Notes under the pieces: generated by a model
What the model was told of the DNA's origin: nothing
What the model saw: only the letters and a program-made list of their open reading frames with translations
Databases searched by the model: none
DNA from: Chloroflexota bacterium
GTDB lineage: Bacteria; Chloroflexota; Dehalococcoidia; Dehalococcoidales; JAUYDJ01
Assembly: GCA_030690025.1 (NCBI GenBank)
Contig: JAUYDJ010000163.1
Location: forward strand, 1 to 11,867
Direction of reading: 5' to 3'
Length of the DNA: 11,867 bases
Made by a program: the position numbers and the translations under genes
Shown: piece after piece, positions 6,186-11,867 of the stretch
Position numbering within the stretch: position 1 is the stretch's first letter
Layout: each line of letters opens with the position of its first letter

Positions 6186-7451
6186 ATGAAACGTAAGAAA
6201 ATACTGGTTTTGGCGGTAGTCTGCCTGGCATTGCTACTGGTAGTGTTGCCTTTTGCCAGCGCCTGTGCTGCCAAAGGCCCAAAGCCGGGGCAAGAGCTCA
6301 AGATAGGCATGATGACTCCTACCACGGGGCCGGCTGCGGAAAAGGGGAGCCCCATGGGGCACGCCAATCTTGACGCCATGGAATACGTTAATACCGAACT
6401 CGGCGGCGCCGGCGGGTATCCTATCAAGGTCCTGTGGTATGACAGTGGCTACGATGCCGCTAAAGTAGCGACCTTTGTCAAACGGTTCATTGACGAGGGG
6501 GCTCTGCTATTTACCGTTGCCTCGTCCGCCGAAATGAGCTGGGCCATGGAGCTGGCCAACCGGGCGGAGTTCCCCGGTCTGGCTTCTTTTACCGCTCCCA
6601 GTTTGTACCGTCCACCCAAGCACATCTATGGCCAGATGCCGGACTACGGTGATGACTGGACAGCCTTTGCTAACTACTATATGAAGAATGTCTGGAAGGG
6701 TACTGGAAGACCCAAGATGGCGCTGGAGTTGCTCAATAACCCCACCGGCTACGGGGCCCGGGATGCCGCTAAAGCGATGGCTGACAAGCTGGGCATTGAT
6801 ATTATTTCTACCGATGAGCACACCGCGACCACTATTTCCGAGATGGACGCGTTGACCAGGATTAAGGCGGCGAAGCCTGATGTCCTCTATATCTCCAGTA
6901 CGCCGAAGCCTACTGCGGTCATCCTCAAGAATGCCCGTGACCTGGGTTTACTGACGGGTACAACTATTGGCCTGGGGCATGCCGGCATCACCAAGGCGCT
7001 GGTTGATATTGCCGGCGTTGATGTTGTCGAAGGGGTGTATGGTGTATTCCCTACTGTCAACTGGGACGATAATGTGCCCGGTATGGCCAAGATGACGGAG
7101 TATGTCAAGAAATTGCATCCCAACGACTATGGTAACATGGACTACATAACCTCCTGGGCACAAAGCCTGATAGTAGCCGAGATTCTGAAGAACGCGGTAA
7201 AGAACGTCGGCTACGATAAGCTGGCCAAGGGGGGTGTGGAGGCATACCAGGCTATTGAGACTCAGGGTATCCAGAAGCTAAACTACGATGTGGCGGGCCT
7301 GCACGGTCCGGCAATCTATACCCAGGGAGACAACCGGCTATCGAAGTCAGTCAGGGTGTTCCAAATCAGGAAGGGAGTTATCACTCCTGTAACCAACTGG
7401 CTTGAGGCACCGATGATTAAGTACGAAGACTTCCCCTGGTTCGGAAAATAG
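6186..7451 (+). CDS. LivK-type periplasmic-binding (lipo)protein of the ABC importer
   Basis: The extracytoplasmic substrate receptor of the importer, 421 residues, of the type I periplasmic-binding fold (Peripla_BP_6 / Leu-Ile-Val-binding class). It starts with a basic and hydrophobic signal peptide (MKRKK, then a leucine- and valine-rich core). ASAC ends at C27, which can serve as a lipobox cysteine with Ala at -3, so it is probably membrane anchored; cleavage at ASA without lipidation is the alternative. The mature part opens with the family pattern LKIGMMTPTTGPAAEKG, and VLYISSTPKPTAVILKNARD lies in the second lobe. AAGGAGG lies 5 bases before ATG 6186, the strongest ribosome binding site in the string and as expected for an abundant receptor. 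A strong hairpin follows the stop. The ligand is unknown. The gene sits between the permease and ATPase genes, so pairing with them is secure. Confidence 0.93.
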   Translation: MKRKKILVLAVVCLALLLVVLPFASACAAKGPKPGQELKIGMMTPTTGPAAEKGSPMGHANLDAMEYVNTELGGAGGYPIKVLWYDSGYDAAKVATFVKRFIDEGALLFTVASSAEMSWAMELANRAEFPGLASFTAPSLYRPPKHIYGQMPDYGDDWTAFANYYMKNVWKGTGRPKMALELLNNPTGYGARDAAKAMADKLGIDIISTDEHTATTISEMDALTRIKAAKPDVLYISSTPKPTAVILKNARDLGLLTGTTIGLGHAGITKALVDIAGVDVVEGVYGVFPTVNWDDNVPGMAKMTEYVKKLHPNDYGNMDYITSWAQSLIVAEILKNAVKNVGYDKLAKGGVEAYQAIETQGIQKLNYDVAGLHGPAIYTQGDNRLSKSVRVFQIRKGVITPVTNWLEAPMIKYEDFPWFGK

Positions 7452-7461
7452 GATAGAATAG

Positions 7462-7489
7462 CTGGGCGCTGGCTTTTGCCAGCGCCCAG
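7462..7489 (+). promoter_or_regulatory. Perfect intercistronic hairpin after livK, no U-tract
   Basis: A perfect 12-bp stem, ctgggcgctggc (7462-7473) and gccagcgcccag (7478-7489), with loop tttt. It is followed by TGAGGTATGCC, not by T-residues, so it is unlikely to be a classic terminator. It lies just past the livK stop and ends two bases before the SD of livF. A 3'-end stabiliser that protects the livK message, or a partial block that lowers livF output, are both reasonable. Confidence 0.65.
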
Positions 7490-7500
7490 TGAGGTATGCC

Positions 7501-8289
7501 ATGCTTAAATTGAATAACATTGAGGTGACTTACCTCAATGTTATCCGAGTGCTGCACGGCGTTTCGCTCAATGTGGAGGACGGCTCCATTGTGGCCCTGC
7601 TGGGGGCCAATGGCGCCGGCAAGAGCACCACCCTCAAAGCCATCTCCGGGCTGCTCCGTGTTGAGGAAGGTGAGGTTACCGACGGTAGCATCGAGTGGAA
7701 CGGCGAAAGGATAGACAAGAAAAGCGCCGAAGAGGTCGGCAAGCGGGGTATTATCCAGGCGTTGGAGGGTCGGCGGGTGTTCGAGCACCTCACTGCCGAG
7801 GAAAACCTCATGGTGGGTGCCTATCACCGCCGCGACCGTGGAGTTAAGGCAGACCTGGCCATGGTCTATGATTACTTCCCGCGCCTTAAGGAGCTGCGGC
7901 GCAATAAGGCCGGCTACCTTTCGGGGGGAGAGCAGCAGATGCTGGTCATTGGCCGGGCCATGATGGCCACACCTAAGCTCATGATGCTGGACGAGCCCTC
8001 GCTGGGCCTGGCGCCGCTGCTGGTGGAGGAAATCTACGATATAATCCGCCGCTTCAACACCGAGCATAAGACATCGGTCTTGCTGGTGGAGCAGAATGTC
8101 AGGATTGCTCTCAGTATCGCGCAGTGCGGCTATGTCATGGAAAACGGTCGGGTGGTACTTGACGGGACGGCTGATTTCCTTAAGAATAATGAGGACGTGA
8201 AAGAGTTTTACATGGGCCTCTCGGCGATGGGCACGCGTAAGAGCTACCGCGAGGTAAAACACTACAAGAGGCGAAAGAGATGGCTGTAA
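7501..8289 (+). CDS. livF: Liv-type ABC importer ATPase, LivF-like
   Basis: One of the two cytoplasmic ATPases that drive the importer, 262 residues. I start at ATG 7501, with GAGGT (7491-7495) five bases before it. The in-frame GTG 7489 lies inside the hairpin stem and adds only RYA. Walker A is GANGAGKS at 35-42 (K41), the signature is LSGGEQQ near 140, and Walker B is LMMLDEP with D164 and E165. As usual for LivF, the H-loop position carries Gln (LLVEQNV). The C-terminus is longer and more basic than average (the tail includes VKHYKRRKRW). The first codons form a perfect 31-base dyad (7514-7544). The last 10 bases overlap the PaaK-like gene, so those two are translationally coupled. Confidence 0.94.
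   Translation: MLKLNNIEVTYLNVIRVLHGVSLNVEDGSIVALLGANGAGKSTTLKAISGLLRVEEGEVTDGSIEWNGERIDKKSAEEVGKRGIIQALEGRRVFEHLTAEENLMVGAYHRRDRGVKADLAMVYDYFPRLKELRRNKAGYLSGGEQQMLVIGRAMMATPKLMMLDEPSLGLAPLLVEEIYDIIRRFNTEHKTSVLLVEQNVRIALSIAQCGYVMENGRVVLDGTADFLKNNEDVKEFYMGLSAMGTRKSYREVKHYKRRKRWL
7514..7544. repeat. 13-bp perfect inverted repeat inside the start of livF
   Basis: ataacattgaggt (7514-7526) and acctcaatgttat (7532-7544) are perfect reverse complements around gactt. The dyad begins 13 bases after the A of the livF start codon and encodes residues of a conserved N-terminal strand (NIEVTYLNVI). It could act as an mRNA hairpin in the initiation region or as a DNA operator site. Confidence 0.6.
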
Positions 8290-9563
8290 AAGCTGGCCCG
8301 GAAGAGTTCTTTGATAAGCTTGAGGTCATGCCGGCCGAGACCAGACAGAAGTACCTTAACCGCAAGCTGGCCCAGACGGTAGCCCGCGCTTACCGCCAGG
8401 CCCCGGCGGTGAAGAAAATCTTTGATAAGGCCGGCGTCAGCCCTACTCAGGTCAAAACAGTTAAAGACCTGGAGCGGTTGCCCGTCACCCGCAAGACCGA
8501 CCTGATAGAGCTGCAGAAGAAAAAGCCGCCCTACGGCGGTTTTCTGACTATTCCGCCGGAAGATGTTGAGCGCGTCTTCATGTCGCCCGGACCAATCTAC
8601 GAAATCCAGCACTCGGGCATAAAGTGGTTTGCCAAGTCTTTCTGGGCGGCTGGCTTCCGCAAGGGAGACGTGGTGGTCAACACCTTTACCTACCACATGT
8701 CGCCGGCGGGCGTCCTGTTCCATGAGGCGCTGCGCGATTGCGGGGCAACGGTGGTGGTGATGGGCACCGGCAATACCGAAATTCAGATTCAGACCATGCG
8801 CGACCTTAAAGTTACCGGCTTTGTCGGTACGCCAACCTTTCTGATGACTGTTATCAAGCGGGCGGAAGAGATGGGCCACAAGTTCCGCCAGGACTTTGCC
8901 GTGAAGCGCGCCTGGTTTACCGGTGAGATGCTGCCGGCCTCGCTGAGAAAGACCTTTGAAGAGGAATACGGCATCGATACCAGGCAGGCTTATGCCGTTA
9001 CCGAGCCGGGCGGGGCCATCGCCTACGAGTGCCGCCAGAAATCTGGGATGCACCTCATGGACGAATACGTGGTCGAGATAGTCGACCCGGAGACCGGCAA
9101 GCAGCTGGGGCCGGGGGAGATTGGCGAAATCGTGGTCACTCCCATTCATAACAAGGCCTGGGGGCTTATCCGTTTCGGCACCGGTGACATGTCTGCGTAT
9201 ACCACCGAAGTCTGCCCGTGCGGGCGGACGGCTAACCGCTTGACGGGCATCGTGGGACGGGCGGGCGATGCCATTAAGGTAAGGGGCATGTTTGTCGTCG
9301 CCCGGCAGGCAGAGCAGGCCATCCTGAGCTTTGACCAGGTAGCGCGCTTCCAGATAGTGGTGGGACGGCGGGAGCACCGCGACGAGATGACGCTGAGGCT
9401 TGAGCTCAAGCCGGAAGCTGGTGAGCCGGACAAGCTGGCCGAAGACCTGAACCGGAAATTCCATGATGTCTGCCGCATCAAGATAGACCGGTTTGATTTT
9501 GTGGATGAGGGCACGCTGCCCGCCGAGTGTAAGAAAATAGTGGATGAACGTACCTGGCGCTAG
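8280..9563 (+). CDS. PaaK-like (phenylacetate-CoA ligase family) AMP-forming ligase
   Basis: A cytosolic ligase of the phenylacetate-CoA ligase branch of the ANL superfamily, 427 residues, the normal length. ATG 8280 lies 8 bases after AAGAGG and overlaps livF by 10 bases. The C-terminal half carries GTGD at 300-303 and CPCGR at 312-316. RAGDAIKVRGMFVVARQAEQAIL matches the PaaK hinge and C-domain entry in outline. A lysine-bearing ECKKIVDERTWR tail could supply the catalytic lysine. The N-terminal nucleotide loop is unusual: where PaaK has SSGTTGKPT there is MSPGPIYEIQ (101-110), without the Gly-rich loop or its lysine. I recall this SPGPI form from PaaK relatives near Liv transporters, so it is a subfamily trait, not damage. 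Phenylacetate itself is only one candidate substrate. The last gene of the string, it ends tail-to-tail with livG. Confidence 0.87.
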   Translation: MAVKAGPEEFFDKLEVMPAETRQKYLNRKLAQTVARAYRQAPAVKKIFDKAGVSPTQVKTVKDLERLPVTRKTDLIELQKKKPPYGGFLTIPPEDVERVFMSPGPIYEIQHSGIKWFAKSFWAAGFRKGDVVVNTFTYHMSPAGVLFHEALRDCGATVVVMGTGNTEIQIQTMRDLKVTGFVGTPTFLMTVIKRAEEMGHKFRQDFAVKRAWFTGEMLPASLRKTFEEEYGIDTRQAYAVTEPGGAIAYECRQKSGMHLMDEYVVEIVDPETGKQLGPGEIGEIVVTPIHNKAWGLIRFGTGDMSAYTTEVCPCGRTANRLTGIVGRAGDAIKVRGMFVVARQAEQAILSFDQVARFQIVVGRREHRDEMTLRLELKPEAGEPDKLAEDLNRKFHDVCRIKIDRFDFVDEGTLPAECKKIVDERTWR

Positions 9564-10390
9564 CCGGGGACTGCCCCCTGCTTGCCCAGGTAGGCTGAAA
9601 TAACCTGCGGATTGGTCCTGATTTCTTCCGGAGTGCCCTCGGCAATCTTCCGCCCGAAATCGAGCACCACAATTCTATCGGCGATATCCATGACCACGCC
9701 CATGTCGTGCTCAACGAGCACAATGCAGCTGACTCCGTCGCGGAGCACCGGCGTGTCCGGATAGGTATCTCCCTGGCCCTCAAAGATATCGATGATGAAG
9801 CGGGCGATGTCCTCTTTCTCTTCCAGGTTCATGCCGGCCATCGGCTCATCCAGCAGCAGGACTTTAGGTTCCAGGGCAAGGGCACGGCCAAGCTCAACGC
9901 GCTTGCGCATCCCGTAAGGCAGGACCCCGACCACCCTGTTTCTGATTGGCTCGATTTCGAGGAAATCAATGATGTCTTCCACGGTGTGACGGTGCCTTAT
10001 TTCTTCCTTATGCGCCCCACCGAAATAGACAGCGCTGCTGAGGAAGTTCTGTTTCATCAGCATGTGCCGGGCGGCCATGATATTGTCCAGCGTGCTCAAG
10101 CCGGTATAAAGCTCAATATTCTGAAAGGTGCGGGCTAAACCGAGCTTGGCGGCGCGGTCGGGGCGAATGCGGGTGATGCGGTGGCCGTCATGGTATATCT
10201 CGCCCTTTTGCGGCTTGTAGAAGCCGCTGATGCAGTTTAATATGCAGGTCTTGCCGGCGCCGTTCGGCCCGATGATGGCCAGAATCTCCTTGTCCCTGAT
10301 ATCCAGGCTGGTATCGCTAAGAGCCTTTACCCCGCCGAAGGAAAGGGAGAGGTTTTCGATGCGGAGCTTGACCTGGTTCTCCTGGCTCAC
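9560..10390 (-). CDS. livG: Liv-type ABC importer ATPase, LivG-like, on the opposite strand
   Basis: The second ATPase of the importer, 276 residues from GTG 10390. That start follows AAGGAG by 8 bases on the minus strand, and its GTGA overlaps the TGA of the upstream small gene. Longer open frames to 10495 overlap that gene and are not used. Walker A is GPNGAGKT at 41-48, the Q-loop is Q90 (ARTFQN), the signature is PYGMRKRVE at 158-166, Walker B ends D181-E182, and the switch His is H228 (LVEHDMG). An extra loop, GDTYPDTPVLRDG (207-219), lies between Walker B and the H-loop, longer than in typical LivG. This is an ATPase of the same importer class as livHMKF, but it is detached from their transcript and needs its own promoter. 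Its stop overlaps that of the PaaK-like gene. Confidence 0.93.
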   Translation of the reverse strand: MSQENQVKLRIENLSLSFGGVKALSDTSLDIRDKEILAIIGPNGAGKTCILNCISGFYKPQKGEIYHDGHRITRIRPDRAAKLGLARTFQNIELYTGLSTLDNIMAARHMLMKQNFLSSAVYFGGAHKEEIRHRHTVEDIIDFLEIEPIRNRVVGVLPYGMRKRVELGRALALEPKVLLLDEPMAGMNLEEKEDIARFIIDIFEGQGDTYPDTPVLRDGVSCIVLVEHDMGVVMDIADRIVVLDFGRKIAEGTPEEIRTNPQVISAYLGKQGAVPG

Positions 10391-10677
10391 TGCTGGTGCT
10401 CCTTCATCAGCTCGAAAAGCGGATTTTTCTCGGCTTCCTCTTTGAATAGATTGTCCCGGTATTGTACTACCCGCTCGCATTCCGCACCCTGGCACGCCAG
10501 GTTCCGGTCCACCTGCTTCTGTCTCTTCTTCAGTAGACTGAGCGTTTCTCTGGTGGGCTCACCGTATTTCTTATAGCCGGTGCACTTAGCCGTACCGTCT
10601 TTGTAGACCATTAGTGTTACTTCATCATCTACCGCGTCGCAGTGGATGGTGGTTGCGGTCACCTGCCAGTTTACCAT
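10387..10677 (-). CDS. Conserved-looking small four-cysteine protein of unknown function, coupled to livG
   Basis: A 96-residue soluble protein starting at ATG 10677 with AAGGGGG 7 bases upstream; an in-frame extension to 10773 is unsupported. The N-terminal 35 residues look like a short beta-rich unit (WQVTATTIHCDAVDDEVTL, then MVYKDGTAKCTGYKKYG). The rest is charged and helical. Cysteines are at 13, 32, 62 and 67, the last two as CQGAEC, a spacing that could bind a metal or form a small knuckle. There is no signal peptide or membrane segment. The stop overlaps the GTG of livG (GTGA), so the two are translationally coupled and probably work together. I have an impression of similar small proteins in Dehalococcoidia next to livG, which I cannot verify here. 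No function is assigned. Confidence 0.75.
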   Translation of the reverse strand: MVNWQVTATTIHCDAVDDEVTLMVYKDGTAKCTGYKKYGEPTRETLSLLKKRQKQVDRNLACQGAECERVVQYRDNLFKEEAEKNPLFELMKEHQQ

Positions 10678-10743
10678 GATAAAACCCCCTTGCTCGCTAT
10701 TCATCTTACTATTCTGGAGGCTAGAATTCAAATTGTTAGACTT

Positions 10744-10805
10744 AGAATATGAGGCTAAGGCTTTGCCTAGCAACCGTGATTTGGCTATCCGTATTATGTA
10801 TTATA
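10744..10805 (-). promoter_or_regulatory. Candidate promoters for the small gene and livG
   Basis: This AT-rich spacer offers two minus-strand candidates. One is TTGCTA (10773 to 10768), 18 bases, TATTCT (10749 to 10744), about 65 bases before ATG 10677. The other is a perfect TATAAT (10805 to 10800) that lacks a good -35. Since livG is cut off from the plus-strand operon, a promoter here is needed unless reads come through from the gene at 10857-11546. Confidence 0.35.
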
Positions 10806-10856
10806 TAAGTAGGAAACAGAGACAGAGAATATACCGTTTTATTACAGTCCCTAGAG

Positions 10857-11546
10857 TCAGAAATGGCGATATTGATGTACAGGTTCTGTCTCTTCTAATT
10901 CAGTGGTTGATACACTGTTCCAAATATTACCGCAATCCTTGCAACTGCAAGCCCATTTTGCATAATATCCATCATTGAGCCTGTCATCCTTACTTTTGTT
11001 TTGTCTGGTCTCCAAGTCATTAAGTACGTTCTTGCCGTTACAAAATGGGCACTGGGAGAGTGGCCCTAGCTGATGTGGTTCTATTTTGTTACTTATTCGG
11101 AGATAAATGATTACATGGCCAACGCGAACACCTGCTTTATCTGCGATATCTTTAGCTACGTATATCAAAGGTTGATGCATGTTCAGCTTATCGTAGAGTT
11201 CACGCCTGAAAGGAAGTAGTCTCTTAATAATGTCATCTGACAGATTGAGTACGGGTGCTCCCTTAGGGACTCCCCTTAAATCACGAGCACCAACATATCT
11301 GACAATATTAGCTGGTATGCAATAAAACATCCATACCAGCGAGGGCGGACTCCACCATCCCAAGAACAATGATGTTAATGTAAACTCCCAGAAGTGTTTG
11401 TTCAGGCAGGACCGACATAAGTTTGCTTTTTGTTTCCGCCTAGACCACATAAACACAACGCCGATGGTCTGATGGAGTGTTATGTATTTCGTTGGTGCCT
11501 CGACATAGCAGAAATCACAAAAACTATATTCGTCTTCAGTAAACAT
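10857..11546 (-). CDS. Unrecognised membrane protein with a zinc ribbon at each end
   Basis: 229 residues starting at ATG 11546, six bases after GGAGG, with a good promoter upstream. The order of parts is visible. The N-terminal Cys pairs are C10-x2-C13 and C44-x2-C47. A hydrophobic stretch at about 56-85 (TLTSLFLGWWSPPSLVWMFY...) can form one or two membrane passes. Residues 100-155 include LIYVAKDIADKAGVRVGHV, which resembles a helix-turn-helix. The C-terminal pairs are C166-x2-C169 and C202-x2-C205 (CPFC, CKDCG), with an extra C200. Both pairs fit zinc-ribbon spacing. The CxxC plus GWW membrane start is a layout I recall from uncharacterised bacterial proteins, but I cannot name the family. 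The gene is much more AT-rich than its neighbours and is unrelated to transport, which suggests horizontal acquisition. Confidence 0.72.
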   Translation of the reverse strand: MFTEDEYSFCDFCYVEAPTKYITLHQTIGVVFMWSRRKQKANLCRSCLNKHFWEFTLTSLFLGWWSPPSLVWMFYCIPANIVRYVGARDLRGVPKGAPVLNLSDDIIKRLLPFRRELYDKLNMHQPLIYVAKDIADKAGVRVGHVIIYLRISNKIEPHQLGPLSQCPFCNGKNVLNDLETRQNKSKDDRLNDGYYAKWACSCKDCGNIWNSVSTTELEETEPVHQYRHF

Positions 11547-11569
11547 AGTGGTCCTCCAAATTTATCTAT

Positions 11570-11598
11570 AGAATACAATCCATTCGTAATCTCGTCAA
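11570..11598 (-). promoter_or_regulatory. Sigma70-type promoter for the double-zinc-ribbon gene
   Basis: On the minus strand TTGACG (11598 to 11593, 5 of 6) is followed by exactly 17 bases and TATTCT (11575 to 11570, 4 of 6). The start site would lie near 11563, leaving a leader of about 17 bases that contains the GGAGG ribosome binding site. Confidence 0.6.
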
Positions 11599-11702
11599 GC
11601 ACTCTTAGCTAATGATGAGCTTACATCCGCTTGACTCAGCCGCAGGTGCTCGGCTAAAATGGACTGCGGTATCCCCTCATTAATTGCCGCGGTGATTGAA
11701 TC
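11595..11702 (-). pseudogene. Possible C-terminal remnant of a helix-turn-helix protein
   Basis: A minus-strand reading frame ending at TGA 11597-11595 encodes ITAAINEGIPQSILAEHLRL followed by SQADVSSSLAKSA. The pattern I-x-E-x-x-x-x-x-x-LAEHLxLSxxxVSxxL matches a helix-turn-helix of the kind at the end of Xre-like regulators or REP-associated transposases. No start codon or ribosome binding site belongs to it, and its upstream side runs into the crotonase gene, so it can only be a fragment. Chance open frame remains possible in so short a piece. Confidence 0.3.
11631..11660 (+). promoter_or_regulatory. Sigma70-type promoter for the enoyl-CoA hydratase gene
   Basis: TTGACT (11631-11636, 5 of 6), 18 bases, TAAAAT (11655-11660, 5 of 6). 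It is 57 bases before ATG 11718. Short inverted repeats overlap it: agccg/cggct (11638-11642 and 11651-11655) and ccgcag/ctgcgg (11640-11645 and 11664-11669). These are candidate operator half-sites. Confidence 0.55.
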
Positions 11703-11717
11703 TAAGAAGGAGGCTTT

Positions 11718-11867
11718 ATGGTCGTCGACTACAAAAAGGAAGGCAGAATTGCTATCTTCACCATTAACCGCCCGGAAGCATTTAATGCCATCAGCGTGCA
11801 GGTAAACCAGGAGCTGTGTGACGCGCTGATTGATTTCCGGGATGACAATGAGCTTTGGGTGGGCATC
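11718..11867 (+). CDS. Enoyl-CoA hydratase/isomerase (crotonase) family, 5' part only
   Basis: The first 50 codons of a crotonase-superfamily gene, cut by the window edge. ATG 11718 lies 4 bases after AAGGAGG (11707-11713). The start reads MVVDYKKEGRIAIFTINRPE followed by AFNAIS and a helix ending in DNELWVGI. This is the classical N-terminal strand-NRP-NA-helix-strand pattern of enoyl-CoA hydratases. The oxyanion-hole and catalytic residues lie beyond the edge, so hydratase, isomerase or a dehydratase of aryl-CoA metabolism cannot be separated. It has its own promoter and points away from the zinc-ribbon gene. A role in beta-oxidation of the acyl-CoAs made by the two ligases is a reasonable guess. 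Confidence 0.88.
   Translation, partial: MVVDYKKEGRIAIFTINRPEAFNAISVQVNQELCDALIDFRDDNELWVGI

Noticed and set aside
7462..7489. Terminator at the end of the livK gene
   Set aside because: The stem is strong but no T-run follows, and livF continues on the same strand with its SD two bases later.
7417..8262. A 281-codon minus-strand open frame opposite livF
   Set aside because: Antisense to intact ABC ATPase motifs and covering the hairpins; not credible as a gene.
8262..9464. A 400-codon minus-strand open frame opposite the PaaK-like gene
   Set aside because: It is the antisense shadow of a well-supported GC-rich gene, has no recognisable domain, and its residues show no family pattern.
10646..10978. 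A 110-codon plus-strand frame across the livG-unit upstream region
   Set aside because: It overlaps two minus-strand genes and their promoter region and has no SD; low-GC chance frame.
1..11867. tRNA, rRNA, CRISPR arrays, prophage or plasmid replication genes
   Set aside because: None seen on reading the sequence; no cloverleaf with conserved TTC loop and no integrase or Rep gene.

Overview
The window reads as a bacterial chromosome segment of fairly high GC content that carries a transport and acyl-activation locus. Gene families, the lipoprotein-like binding protein and the nested-palindrome intergenic repeats suggest an uncultivated anaerobe, most likely Chloroflexota of the Dehalococcoidia type. 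A Desulfobacterota or related subsurface lineage is the main alternative. The taxon is an inference from family resemblance and recalled repeat types; no marker gene is present.

Layout. 38-1225 (+) is a class I/II PLP aminotransferase. It is followed by three stacked palindromes (1267-1356) and a small PaaI-like hotdog thioesterase (about 1449-1859). The 1860-2260 gap is not empty. It holds a MITE-like nested palindrome (1905-1987), a good sigma70-type promoter (2021-2050), a possible 25-codon leader ORF (2083-2160) and an intrinsic-terminator hairpin (2214-2232). The 5' arm of that hairpin can also pair with the end of the leader ORF, which is an attenuator-like design. From 2261 to 9563 (+) runs a tight gene string: long-chain-type acyl-CoA ligase, livH, livM, livK-type binding protein, livF and a PaaK-like CoA ligase. 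The last transporter part, livG, lies on the opposite strand (9560-10390). It converges with the PaaK-like gene through a shared CTAG that supplies both stop codons, and it is translationally coupled to a 96-residue four-cysteine protein of unknown function (10387-10677). An AT-rich patch (about 10680-11640) carries an unrecognised minus-strand protein with a zinc ribbon at each end and a membrane segment. It also holds a possible helix-turn-helix gene remnant and two divergent promoters. The window ends inside an enoyl-CoA hydratase/isomerase gene (11718 to edge, +).

How they may work together. The two ATPases, two permeases and one binding protein make a complete HAAT/Liv-type ABC importer. 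Two AMP-forming CoA ligases are built into the same gene string, and a thioesterase and a crotonase lie beside it. The simplest reading is uptake of a carboxylic acid (aromatic, branched or fatty), conversion to its CoA thioester inside the cell, and beta-oxidation-like degradation. The substrate cannot be read from sequence.

Most notable points: the attenuator-like leader before the ligase; the two perfect hairpins that bracket the livF start codon; the start-stop mini-ORF with its own strong Shine-Dalgarno before livK; the unknown Cys4 protein coupled to livG; and the double-zinc-ribbon membrane protein in the AT-rich island.
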